DNA from: Enoplolaimus lenunculus
Taxonomy: Eukaryota; Nematoda; Enoplea; Enoplida; Thoracostomopsidae
Direction of reading: 5' to 3'
NCBI GenBank assembly: GCA_030248215.1
Contig: JASANG010003769.1
Coordinates: 62,001-126,000 of the forward strand
DNA length: 64,000 nt
Shown here one piece after another: positions 1 to 11,055 of the stretch. The notes below the pieces were generated by a model that was given only the letters and a program-made list of their open reading frames with translations, did not search any database and was not told the origin of the DNA. Position 1 is the first letter of the stretch. Every line of letters starts with the position of its first letter. Position numbers and translations under genes: made by a program.

Positions 1-375
1 TTACATTTCTCGCTGCCGGGCGCGTTAAAGATGGTATTTGACCAAAGTATATTTTTCCCATTAATATTTCATTATCGCGTCAACTTTGAGGCTGTGATTT
101 GAACTCGCAATTCCGGATAGAATGCTCTCGTACCATCACCTGCATTATAGTTGGGCACCGGATATCCGAAAAGAAACGAGTTTCCCGATATCTGGATATT
201 CGAAATGCTATTGTGTAAAAAACTTAGAATGTTTCGCATTGTTTCACCATTAAAGTATCTGGCGCTGACGAAAAGAAAGCCAAATCTGAGTTAAAATATT
301 GAACCACATTGCTGCACAGCATGATTTAAAATTTTGATTTCTTAAAACATGTTAAAATTAAAAGACTTCAGATTA
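1..375. other. no gene seen
   Basis: I see no coding exon. Around 150-210 there is a GGATATCC-type palindromic stretch that resembles sequence near 39840-39910 and 41750-41800, so this is probably a fragment of an interspersed repeat. Confidence 0.4.
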
Positions 376-1033
376 TGCGGGGTTCATGTTGTAAGCGGGT
401 TAACTTGGGACACGTTTTGTCCCTATTAGACTATTGGGTAACATTTTGTCTGCTTAATAGATCCTGTATCATATTCAACAAATTCGTACTTGTCTGCTAT
501 TACATGTGAGGGTCCCCTTTTGTTCTTCAATATCATACGATATTCGAGGTGTCTGCTAATATCATATATTTTCAAATGTTTGCATACTTGAGTTAACATA
601 CCCAAATTGTCATGTTGAATGTCATATGATAATAGAATTTGAAATTTGATTTTTTTATATCTGAAGCTGTGGTTCTAATCGATTTTGTGTTGGAAACGAT
701 TTGCAGGCGCATATTTGATATTCAAAGCACATCTGTGCATCTGCCGTCCAAGTTATCAGTCATTTTATTAGCACCCAAAGATTACCCTGTCCCACTGAAT
801 ATCATATGAATTCGTTGAAGTTTTGGAAATCATATGATATCCGCATAATGTCCGACAGTATCATGTGACATACCGTCCCTTGTACACATGATCATTTGAG
901 AGCGGTGGTTTGTAAGCTGTCATATGACATTCGAGTTTTGTCTGTTGACCCGATATAAGAGCCCGAATTTTAATGTTGACGTCGAATCAGCATGGAACAA
1001 ATCATGTCCCGCCTACCCAACGCGAACCCCGCA
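376..1033. mobile_element. Harbinger-like MITE with TTA target duplication
   Basis: The two ends are inverted copies: TGCGGGGTTCATGTTG on the left and the complement of TGCGGGGTTCGCGTTG on the right (14 of 16 match). Each end is flanked by TTA (373-375 and 1034-1036). A 3-bp TTA duplication is the PIF/Harbinger signature. The interior holds many ATATCATATGATAT-type palindromes and no open reading frame, so this is a non-autonomous element. A diverged copy with the same interior lies at about 26510-27070. Confidence 0.6.
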
Positions 1034-1109
1034 TTAGCTTGTTCCTTATAGGAATAATGTCTTCGTATTTCTAAAATATTTCAAAATCAGCCCATTGAAC
1101 AATTTCCGT

Positions 1110-1350
1110 CGATTACGCCCGTCAAATAAGTCACTCGAATAAGAGGGTGGGGACTGATATTTATTTGGCCTCTTCAGAGAGTACCTCTCCCTGTTATTCG
1201 GTTTTACGGACTATTAATTTTCAACTCGACCTGTGCCATTCTTCGTTACTGATATCCGGTATTGCAAGTATCCGTTGAATTAAAAGTTTTTTGCCTTACA
1301 TCAAAAGCTTGAGCGATAATTCAGCGTTATACTTTGAAAGTACGCTTTAA
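1110..1350 (-). mobile_element. fragment of Tc1/mariner-like MITE
   Basis: The text 'cactcgaataagagggtggg' and the following segment through the TTTGAAAGTACGCTTTAAAG-like stretch match, in reverse orientation, parts of the complete element at 34886-35336. One end is missing. Confidence 0.45.
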
Positions 1351-1468
1351 AGTTTCCGACTCAGCTTTTATATATTTGGTCTTGGATTCATTTGTATGCG
1401 CTTCAATTACAGATGTGATATTTATGGACAGATACTCTATCCACTTACGGACTCTTATTAGCAGAGTG

Positions 1469-1633
1469 GGCCCATGTATAAAACGGCTGGAACAGTACTG
1501 TAACTATATTCCTAACCGTATGGATGAACCTATTCCTAAAGCCTAAGCCTAAGCAAAAAAATTAGTCTAAAGCTTAAACTGACTCTATTATAACCTCTTC
1601 GGAAAACGATCCCACCCTGTCCTATACATGGGC
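1469..1633. mobile_element. short MITE with GGCCCATGTA ends
   Basis: The element begins GGCCCATGTA and ends TACATGGGCC. Flanking 8-mers are GCAGAGTG (1461-1468) and GCAGGGTG (1634-1641), an 8-bp duplication with one mismatch. The interior carries the CCTAAGCCTAAGC-rich stretch that recurs in every family member. An 8-bp duplication and a nearby CAGGGGTGGAACG-like subterminal motif in other copies suggest the hAT superfamily. The small ORF over this region is not a gene. Confidence 0.6.
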
Positions 1634-2076
1634 CGCAGGGTGCAACCGGAGGTAAAAAATAACAGAGCCGGACGTGGGGCGAAATTAGGTTGTCAAAATG
1701 GACACCGCCAGAGTCAAATTCAACTCACTGAGTCGCACATTTGACTCTGGCGGAGTAGAATTTGACGCAGTTTGCGTAGTCTCGTAGAGCCTATTTCGGA
1801 GACAGTCAATTTGACTCACCATTGTTTGCAGTGTAGAAATATTCAAAACATATTCTACTGCTTTAGACTTCTTTAAAACTCAGAAGTCTTACATTGAATA
1901 TTAGTCTACTGTTAATCTGAAACTTCACAAAATTGTTTGCGAGCTTTTATGTGTAGTGATTACAGGAGCCTTCAGCAATAATTTTTTTCAGGTCTGCACC
2001 AATAACGATTTCTATAACGAAAGCGACAGATGTTTACCGTAAACGGATATCCGGTACACCCTGCTGAGGACCTGAA
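1634..2076. repeat. diverged hAT-like repeat with CACTG-foldback fragment
   Basis: It starts with GCAGGGTGCAACCGGAGG and ends near GGTACACCCTG (about 2063-2073), the end motifs of the CAGGGTG family. Inside, 1700-1840 matches the right arm of the foldback element at 27176-27386, including GCCTATTTCGGAGACAGTC and a terminal GCAGTG. No coding potential is visible. Confidence 0.4.
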
Positions 2077-2838
2077 GCCCTACAATTCTTTTCTGGTTAC
2101 ACTCTACTTATGCTACAACACCTGATATGCCGGCGTTCGTGTTTGGGCGCAAATGATTTTACTAGTGGCCAAACTGGCCATAGCGTACTACTTTTGTCAC
2201 CCAAGGATCCTATACAGGTCCGAAAAGAAGCCCAGCACGCTTAACGTAATTAAAACACTAAATTTAATCCACAGTGCTGAACAAACAGATTAAATTGTTC
2301 ATTCTTCGACGCAAATATTATAGAAATCGATATAGGTATATGAACAAAGACACAAAACAAAAAACTTATTTTTTAAATTACAATTTAATTTAAATTTTTA
2401 ATATATATATTGTGGAATGTTAGTTGTTTCGTTTGGAATTTTAGTGTTGCATGGGCATGCGTCAGCTTGCAAAAATGGCTCAGAGATGATCGCAGGCCGC
2501 CCAATTTCAACCGCTGTGCCGATAATACAAGCTTTCTAATCAAACAGTTTCGAATTTGCAGCATTTAATAAAATATAATTTCGATACACAAGTTGGAGCC
2601 GCATAAATTAGTATTTCAATTACATTGGATTTGATGTTACATTTTTACAACTTTTACTGTTTTCTTCGTTCTGGCCTTTGTAGAAACATCCTCAACATTA
2701 TTCACACTCGATAATCGTTCCACTGTAATTTCTTCATTAGATTCCACTAGAACGCATTTAATATACATAAATTATTTAGATTGTGTTTACCTAGTCGTAC
2801 AGTAGACACATGTTTTTCATAAAATGTTACTTGTTTGT
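2077..2838. other. no gene seen
   Basis: AT-rich, with stops in all frames and no recognised repeat of good quality. It lies about 650 bp beyond the 3' end of the CCHC zinc-knuckle gene. Confidence 0.4.
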
Positions 2839-3267
2839 CAAGGTGCAACCGGAATTATAAAATACCGGGACCAAAACCGGAAAGCTAAAAAATACCGGAA
2901 CCGGAGCCGGAAAATAAAAAATATTGGTTACCGAAAAATTCATTTATAGCGCTATTTTATCGCTTTTAATGCTGTAAACACCCTATTTAGAATGCCAAAA
3001 TCCTGAAACAAATACAGTAGGTGGAAACATATGATAAATTATGGAGTACGGCACCAATTGAAAATTTTGGCAATGCACGCTCGGACAATTTAAGATAAAT
3101 AAATTAGAATAATATGCCAATTTTTCTTAAACTTTCGTATAAGAAAAATTTTTCAATACCGGAAATACCGCAAAATTCCGGTGAAAAAATACCGGATTTC
3201 TTACCGAAACCGGATCGTGAAGAATACCGGATTTCCCTACCGGAACCGGAATTCCGGTTGCATCCTG
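2839..3267. mobile_element. hAT-like MITE, CCGGTT-rich, intact ends
   Basis: The 429-bp element starts CAAGGTGCAACCGGAAT and ends ATTCCGGTTGCATCCTG, and is flanked by a perfect 8-bp duplication TTGTTTGT (2831-2838 and 3268-3275). The subterminal regions are rich in ACCGGA/TCCGGT repeats; the centre is AT-rich and shared with copies at 41.1 kb and 54.5 kb. The 65-codon ORF starting at 3114 is a by-product of the CCGGAA repeats. Confidence 0.75.
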
Positions 3268-3384
3268 TTGTTTGTACAATATGGCATTATGACCATAGCT
3301 GTTGTCCTTAAGTAGTAAACTCTGACATGCGTAATGATAAGCGAAGTAACACTAGCTGTTTAGTCTAGGAATCTCATGTTAAAC

Positions 3385-3390
3385 TTTATT
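3385..3390 (-). terminator. poly(A) signal of ZCCHC9-like gene
   Basis: AATAAA on the minus strand, about 100 bp past the stop codon of the CCHC zinc-knuckle gene. Confidence 0.6.
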
Positions 3391-3488
3391 CAATTAAATA
3401 ATAGATTTTGTACAGGAATATACTCAACGCGAGTTCCGTTTAGAATTTGACAATATAACAAAGCTTAAAAAATACATACTTCTTAAAA

Positions 3489-5765
3489 TTAGTGCATGGT
3501 GAATATATATTCTTGTTCAGAACGCACTGCAAGCCGGATAAAACGCCAAAAAATCCGGTTAGGGGGCATGAACGCAACATGTGCTTACGCGTTTTCTGCG
3601 TTATGTTCATTCATCATAAACTTTGAACCCACCTACCTGCAGGTAATGATCGAGGGCAATCACGTTTCAAATGATCCGTTTGGCCGCAAAGATTGCAACA
3701 GCCTCCTAAACAGGTGAAACCCAACAAAATGACAGCTGATAAAAATAATTTCGAACGTCATCATCAACTCTAAACAGGTTGTTAACAAGCGACAAACCTA
3801 AATATTTCCTGCTTTAAATTAAAAATTTCAAATCTGATTAGTGATGTAACGCATGAAACGCAATTGCTAAAACTCGCTACGCGTACTGCTAAATCGCACG
3901 CTTTGCGAATTTTGAATCGTGTCAATATTGTTTTCGACGGACATCTGTCAAACTTAATATTACAAACGACATATCAAGTTCCACTGGGTAAAAAATATAG
4001 TCACTGAAATTATACATACCGTATGGATATGCACCATTTGGGTTTTTCAAACACTGTCTTGATATGTGTCCAATCTCGCTGCATATGAAACATTTGGCAA
4101 ACGCATATTCTAAAAAATGCCATGAAACGTGCATAAGCAACACACAATACTAAAACAATCGTCTTTAGGTGAAGACCCTCCGGCAAAAAATAGACCTTCA
4201 GCTCCGGTAGAAATTTTGCCGTAGTGCAATTGTTTTATAGTTTTACAAAAATTGTACCGTTCGATACTTACGTTTGGCTAAAACTTGATAACAAATTGTC
4301 GGGATTTCTTTAAAAATAAACCTAAAACCAAGATTTTTGACAGCGATTTATAGATTTTTCCTATAATTTCCAAATTAAACATTGTTTAAGCTACCTAATT
4401 TCGCATCACCTCCGGCTTCACCAAGTTTTATTGACTTCGGCTACAGATCCGGTTCCGGTATTTTTCACCAGCGGTTGCACAATGGTAAACAGGACACACC
4501 GCTGCACAGCATACTGTCAAACTATGGAAAATATACGGATACGAAATTAATGAGCAACTAAGGCTTTCATAATTTTAAAATAAAAAATTTACCAACAAAT
4601 TAAAACTAGATTCAAGCTAAAATAACTGTCAATGTTTCTAGGTCGGACAAATTTGTAGTAAAATTATGATCTTGTTACGCATACCACAAATTGTACTGAC
4701 AGACAAATAATAAGGCATTTTAAAATTTTAATAATTAAACTAAGTTTTCCATTTTCGTTATTTTTACTACCCGTTTACACTCAAGACTGCAATAAAAATG
4801 ATGGCTGACAAACCATTTGCAGTCACAGACCTTTAGCTTTAATTTGACAATGTATCGAAGTATGTCCAGGTTCTCCGCACTTGTAGCAAAGAACACCAGC
4901 TAACGCTTCAGTATCCCCGTCTGTTTGAGGGCATTCTGCGACACTATGGCCTATCTTGCGGCAAAGAAAACAAACCTAAAATTACCAGATATTTGTTAGC
5001 GGTAACTTACAATACAGATAGCGAAAATCTGTAACTAACTATTAAGTACCAATGAACAGAACAATAACTGAAGCTGTAAGCGTAGATGACTTTTGTAATT
5101 AATAACGCTTTCTTACAGAGCGTATTCAATGCAAAAATCCGCCGATTGTTCTGAAACACTCTATAAGCATACGGATACTCAGTTCACGTGCAAGGATTGT
5201 AACAAAGAGTAAAAAAGTTTGCTCTTGCAAGCCTGGACAAACAATTGGTTTTAATATAACGCCTAAAATACACAATGCACTTTATTCAACATTTACTAAA
5301 TTACGAAATTACCTGTCCCTTTGTTTTTGCAAGACGTCGTTTTACTCGCCTTCTGTGCTTCATTAAAATTATATCTGCATTTTTGCGAGTCAATCCATGC
5401 TTCGAACGCCATTCGGAAATTTTTTGACGAAGTTGTTCTTCGCTTAGCGCATGTAAATCAAGTTCCGAAATATAATCACTGATATTAAATGATTTATTAC
5501 TTGATGACGCAACGTTGATTTCCGCACTTTGCCTTTCAACTGACATTTCGCTCAGTACACTGTTCAGCGGTATATTTGAACAAAATTTTTTGTTTTGCTG
5601 TTTTTTCGGCTGAATTTCACAGATAGCTGCGCGTTGATTTTTTCTGTCGTTGCTATTTTTGGCTGCGTTTTTGATACTTGCACTTACTACTTTTGCATTC
5701 GAGAACTCAAGACCTGGTTTCAGATTTTTATGACCATTTGAGGTTGTCTTCGCCGACTTTACCAT
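3489..5765 (-). CDS. ZCCHC9: ZCCHC9-like CCHC zinc-knuckle protein, 5 exons
   Basis: Exons are 5765-5313, 4975-4831, 4109-4020, 3705-3637 and 3526-3489; phases join cleanly to give 264 residues, close to the usual length of about 270. The first 151 residues are basic and low in complexity and end in a Lys/Arg-rich helix. Four CCHC knuckles follow: CFLCRKIGHSVAEC and CYKCGEPGHTSIHC in exon 2, CFICSEIGHISRQC in exon 3, and CNLCGQTDHLKRDC in exon 4. The spacing and the phrase FAKCFICSEIGH match ZCCHC9, a nucleolar RNA-binding protein of vertebrates. The start is the ATG at 5765; an open stretch runs further upstream to 5882 but lacks similarity. The exon 2 donor (GTCTGT) is weak. The short last exon, 12 codons with stop, is the least certain part. 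Confidence 0.88.
4145..4500. repeat. CCGG-rich repeat inside ZCCHC9 intron 2
   Basis: The stretch has GACCCTCCGGC near the left and TCCGGTTCCGGTATTTTTC and GCGGTTGCACAATGG at the right. It resembles a decayed copy of the CAGGGTGCAACCGG family and lies in the intron between the second and third coding exons. Confidence 0.45.
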
Positions 5766-5882
5766 TGTCACTATTGTTGAATTAAATAAAATAATATCTG
5801 AAATCTGTATAATGCAATCAGTTTCACATAGAGGAATAAATGACGATTGAAAATGACAACAGATTCTACCAGCGATGTGCAC

Positions 5883-7892
5883 ATTACATTTTTATTAGGA
5901 AATTTTCAATTCTGGCATTCGGACGCCGTTTTATTTGCGTTGCGGTATCTTTAATAACACGAAGACCAAGAATAGTACAGCCGGGGATCAACAAATCTTA
6001 ATAGAGCCAGACATTAAGCACTCTTAGGCATATTAAAATTGATGTTGAATTTGCTAATTTAACAATTATCTGTAAAGTGTAGTGTCCCAATATTTATTTC
6101 AAGACACTTTTCGAGCAACGTTGACAATTAAGCTTAAAAATGTCTGAAAGCTATAAACCAACTAAACGAAGGGCACATGTTTTGTAAAAAACGCAAAAAT
6201 GTCACTAAACGAAATTGTTACCAGGTTCATTTTTGCCGAAGCCGGAGACAGACTTCTGATAGCACCTGGTACCTTGCTGCAACCGGAGGTGAAAAAACCA
6301 GAGCCGGAGGTCAGGAAATTTTGCCCAAGGAGATGAAGTATAAATTTGGCAATAATCTGGCGTTGAATTTGCTAGAACGTGTTGCCAAAATTTCGTTAGG
6401 CTTTTCTAAAAATCTTGGCAATCAGTGCTTGAAAATTGCCTTAAATTACTAATAACGCCATCGAACGACACAATTTTATAAAATACGAAAACTTTCACTA
6501 ACGAAATTACCGGAACATCCGGTAAAAATTTTAACGGACACTGTTATTTTCAAGAACTTGTACAATGTCTGTTTCCAGATAAAGTGCCAGCCTTATTCCA
6601 AGTATGACATCAAAAGAGCAGATTTTGCGATGGCCACAAATATGAATACAACTTCTGTTGCGCTATTCGTCCCATGTATAGATCATGGACGGACCCTTTT
6701 CCAAAGGACTGCAATGGAGTAAACTTAAGCTTCGGACTAATATTTTCGTTTAGGCTTAGGGGCCAATGTAAGAAACAGGGCCATAGTAGGCAGTAAACGC
6801 ATATTACTATGCCGGCCTATGTTACTGTAAGGGACGTGCAAGTTTGTGGTGGGTTTATAAAAGAATAGGTTTAGACTGTTTTATATTGCTTCATTTAGTT
6901 TTAGCAAATGCTGTGTTGTACGAAGTCTCGCAATTTTTTTCCTCAAAACTGTACCAAAATTTAAAATAAAATGCTACAAACAAATAAATTTTATAAAACT
7001 ATGCAAAATTTGACCACCGAAATTCCCGGAACCTCCGACTGAAATTCTACCGGAGTCGAAGAAACGTTCCGGCCCTTATCTTTTACATGGGCTGCCTAAG
7101 CCAAGCAAAAATTCTATTCTAGTCCCACAAAAAATCGTTCCGCCCTTGATCTCTACATGGGTCGCATAATATACTACTGTTACGACCATATCTGGATCAT
7201 AAAATCACAATAGCATACCGCGTTATCGAACTCACTTCACAATGTTTCTTCAAAAACATAGTGTGATACATACGACATATTCTAGCCGATTAAGTCTAAT
7301 AATTTCTAGTACAAAATACGCGAAGTTTAAAAATTTACTTTCAACAATTATATGCATATATACAAAGGGCATACATGACATTTATATAGATGAATATCGG
7401 TTGTATATTTAAACGCTAAAAACCGCATACGCTTATATCTTATACCTACTGGTTTGAATTCAACTTAAGCCTTCAGGATTGGGCAGATGATAAAATCCAA
7501 AGGAACAACAGATTTTTTTACGGTTTGTTTGCGGACAAGTGGAAAAACAGTAGAACCTTGTACATATAAACTCATATTTAAATTTCCAAAACCTTTATGG
7601 GCAACACTAGAAAAATTGCATATTAGAAAAGTTGTCTTGCTCTTAATAAATTTTCCTACCCACTCTATTAATTAGTTTGCGCCTTTGTGGTGAATTGCAA
7701 CTTTCATTTCAAGTTTTAGAATAAACGCTATACATAGCATTTTAAAAACTAGGTATATATCTAAGAAAAACATTGTTCACAAATTGTTTAGCACGAAACG
7801 AAACAAAGAAATCCAAAAGCGTCGGATTAATATTGAAAAAGCGTTTGCTTATAACTCAAAACGGATATATATCTATCCGTTTTCCTATTTCA
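5883..7892. repeat. intergenic repeat fragments between ZCCHC9 and PET117
   Basis: No coding exon is seen. Decayed CCGG-family pieces lie near 6225-6320 and 7015-7070. Pieces of the GGCCCATGTA / CCTAAGC family lie near 6674-6775, 7075-7100 and 7130-7155. The 91-codon ORF at 6177 runs through such repeat sequence. About 7160-7780 is AT-rich with nothing recognised. Confidence 0.45.
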
Positions 7893-8105
7893 TTAGCTCT
7901 GTTCATGGGATTCTTCAGACCTGGGCCCGGATACTCTTAAATAAGTATCCAACTCTTTTTGGTATTGTAGCATTGCCAAGTTTTCTTCGCGTTGCTTTTT
8001 CTTCTGCATATCTCGTTCAATTCCGTGCCGCAATCTTACTTTTTCTCTTTTTTGAAGAACATGAACATAATAGATAGTACCTGCAATACAATGCAAAGTC
8101 AGCAT
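7893..8105 (-). CDS. PET117: PET117-like cytochrome c oxidase assembly factor
   Basis: The reading frame gives a short hydrophobic segment (residues about 1-16, including GTIYYVHV) followed by a charged helix with RLRHGIERDMQKKKQREEN, ending at TAA. This matches PET117, a small single-span protein of the mitochondrial inner membrane that links haem A synthesis to complex IV assembly. Length from the ATG at 8105 is 70 residues, against about 81 in human. The frame stays open upstream to a stop at about 8153 and reads a longer hydrophobic helix, but has no ATG there. A second option is a splice acceptor: a pyrimidine-rich stretch ends in GCAG at 8081, so the coding part would begin at 8080 after an unseen first exon. 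The family call is fairly sure; the 5' end is not. Confidence 0.7.
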   Translation of the reverse strand: MLTLHCIAGTIYYVHVLQKREKVRLRHGIERDMQKKKQREENLAMLQYQKELDTYLRVSGPRSEESHEQS

Positions 8106-9390
8106 AAACACGAGCAAAATGGCAATACACGTTGCGTGCAAACCAAGCAATCAACGAAAACTACCATAATATGCCAAAAAAAGTATAAAGTAACATTTAA
8201 AAGTATTATATAGATGTGCCGGAAACGAAAAACTAAGAGTATGAAAACCGAAAAATGCTTTTATTACAAAATATGTAAACGAAGTATATATCAATATTCA
8301 GCTTTTAGTCATGGTTTTTGTAATTTTGATGACAAAATAATTGCCATCCGTAAGTATTAAGTTAAGAATAGTTTGTTGAACCTTTTTATTAATCAAGCAA
8401 CTGCAGACAATTATGTACTACGATTACTTGAAGCATTCCTCGCGTGAATTTGTCAAATTAGTTTGGACTTAAACGTTAACAAACACTTTTTATTCAGAAC
8501 GGATATATGTCCAACAGTGTGCAACCGGAACTCCGATAAGAATTCTAATTCAAAGCTGGTTCCTGTTCCTAGTCCGATTAGGCATAGAGGTATAATCTGA
8601 TTCGAATAAGACTAGGGATTGAAAAGATATGGGCTCTGAAAATTAACAGGCCTAATTTCGATATAAACTTTCTGTTCCAATTCTGATATAATCTAGTTTC
8701 GCTTTACACCCAGATATCAGTTTACACGTTATCCAAACGACGTTGGTCAAAAAACTCAATTATCATGTAAAACTAAAAAAATTGATAACCAAATAATATG
8801 CATGTCATGGACTAACCAAACGAACCCACGGTAGAACAAACGAAAAATATTTGTGCCTTGCGCATCCTGTGATTTATTGATAAATTTCAAACATTGCACA
8901 TGCTTTATAGCAGACGACACAATTAAGTCATATCTTGCGACATAGACGAGACCAATATAAACCTTTTCCTGTAAAAAGAGCAAAATTTGCAAGTATGCGC
9001 GGTATTAAGACTGCTTTAAGTCGAATAGTTGAATGATCTGCGAATTTTTTTCGTATACAGGCTAATTTACATTTTACGCAGCACTGCTCATAACAACGCA
9101 TATTAATTATAGATGGGCGTTTAGCTTTAGCCAAGTGAAAAATTTGCATCCAATTCGCACCGTCAGATACTAAATTTTTATTACCTTTGCAAGAAACAAA
9201 ATCTACTTATATACATATGACAAGTCGTGTCGCGAGATTACATACTGGGCGTCATTTAAAATTCTGACCGCTCTTGATTTAATAAGACGCCAAGCCTAAC
9301 TGAGTAGGATGCTAATTTGTAAAAGGCTAGCTTGCAAATCTGGCAATCTGTGATGTGCCCATTTGAATTTCCCATGACACAGAACCCATA
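8106..9390. other. intergenic, upstream of PET117
   Basis: AT-rich sequence. About 8513-8700 resembles a decayed CCGG-type repeat (GTGCAACCGGAACTCCGAT). No exon matching an N-terminal part of PET117 was found, though a short one could be missed. Confidence 0.35.
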
Positions 9391-9910
9391 AGCTTATACC
9401 TTTTGAATTCAAGCCCCTTACGCTAAGCGATTTCTAACAGTCCAATATCAGCGATTCTAGCTGTCTGAATAATGAACAACTTAATGTGGGGTTGGGGGCG
9501 ACAACTCCATCTTGCCTATAATGTTCTTTCAAAATGCGGAAGATTCAAAAAAGCCGCAGCCTCTCCCGCGAGAGAGAAAAAGCAAAAAATTGCTTCAAAA
9601 ATTTTGATTGTTTCAGAAAGTTTCCTCCTACATTTGTGTCGTGAAATTAATAGTAAATTAGGTGCGCTAAACCAGTCATCAAACGCAAAAAATGACGCAA
9701 TTCAACTCAGCGCGTCGCTTTTACGCAATAATATACATGAAAAAATTACAGATTTCTTAACCGTTGAAAATCGGTTCCACAGTAGTTCATAAGATCACAA
9801 AAAGTGAAAGTATGTAGTATATATTCATGTCTTAAAACTGAACTTTAATTGAAATTATCAGAGCAGGTTATGAGGAGCCAAATCGGCATTATGTTCCGAT
9901 ATATTAAGAC
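9391..9910. repeat. copy of an unclassified interspersed repeat
   Basis: About 9640-9900 matches the reverse complement of parts of the repeats at 25.7-26.1 kb, 40.7-40.8 kb and 46.8 kb. Shared words include AAAATGACGCAATT, ATGTTCCGATATATTAAGAC-like text and CTAGAGCGAGACC. It contains a 106-codon plus-strand ORF (9472-9792) with no recognisable domain. Because the same stretch recurs as a repeat with a broken frame elsewhere, I do not call it a gene. Confidence 0.5.
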
Positions 9911-10955
9911 TAGAGCGAGACCTAAAGATTTGGACCAATTTTAGTTTAACAATGTAACACGTCACTGAACGTATCCAAGTTAAATGTAGATGCGAGGCAA
10001 CTACATTGCCAATGTCTGCGTAAAAGATCTGGACCAATTACAACACATTGGTTTGGTTTTAATTGTATTCTACTTCATCTCAGGGTCCAGAGATATATAA
10101 AGACCTCGAGCGCAAGAATTCTAATCTCTGGTTGTACTCATGCTACACCACAGGCAAACAGAACATTGCCGCATTTGCCGCACAAAAATCCACACTTTTT
10201 ATCGCTCAATTTTCACATTCACGTTTTGACAACATTTCGAACATCTTTATTTAATCATATTCTATAACAATGTGCTATAATCTTCAGCTTCTTGTCCTCA
10301 CAAATATGTACCACAGAAAATGTAGCATGCATGCCCTTTAAACGACATGACCTGTGGAAGACAGAAAAAAGAAATTGCGCTTATTGCTTTAGCTTTGCTG
10401 CGGCAAAATCTTATAACCATTTATTGTTCTGTTTATACACTTTTCGTACAAACAGCAAAGCAAGAGTCAGAGGTGGAGGAACCGTGACGAACTTAAAATC
10501 ACCACATAATAATATTATTTAAAACTAATAATTTTGTCAGCGATAGAGTAATAGTATATTACATGGTGCAAACAAAGGCTAAAAATATGCACCAGAGCCG
10601 GATGCAACGAAACTTGCCAGAGCCGTGGACCAACAAATTTTGAAACTCAATTCGCTACCGGGCGATGAAAAGGGTTAAACCTTTTGATTTACACTTATTT
10701 TTGTCACCTCTCGACAATTTCTCATCAAAAGCGTACTATAAGTTAAAAAACAACGCGCCAAACAAATAATTTTTGTAAAACTATACGAATTTTTAGTACC
10801 GAAATTGACGGAAGCTCTGGCAGAAGCTCTATTGGAACCGGAGATCGATTATCAATTTTGTAGCAAAGCGGAAAAACACAACACGAGCATAATATATAAA
10901 ATAGAAATAGAAATGAAAACAAGCCATATGGTTTATATTTACAGATAGCAATATT
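9911..10955. other. intergenic, decayed repeat
   Basis: About 10565-10860 holds a diverged CCGG/GAGCCGGA-type repeat. No gene is seen elsewhere in the stretch. Confidence 0.35.
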
Positions 10956-11004
10956 TCATTTTATTAACCAAACTTTATTACAAACCGTTTGAACACCGTA
11001 CTTA

Positions 11005-11010
11005 TTTATT
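11005..11010 (-). terminator. poly(A) signal of BORCS8-like gene
   Basis: AATAAA on the minus strand 46 bp after the proposed stop codon. Two more lie at 10974-10979 and 10960-10965. The cluster supports a transcript end here. Confidence 0.6.
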
Positions 11011-11055
11011 TTGGACCATGAACGAACAACAAAGAAGACTTTTATGAATATGGCT

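Noticed and set aside
9472-9792. 106-codon plus-strand ORF as a gene
   Set aside because: Most of it lies in an interspersed repeat that recurs with broken frames, and no family features are visible.
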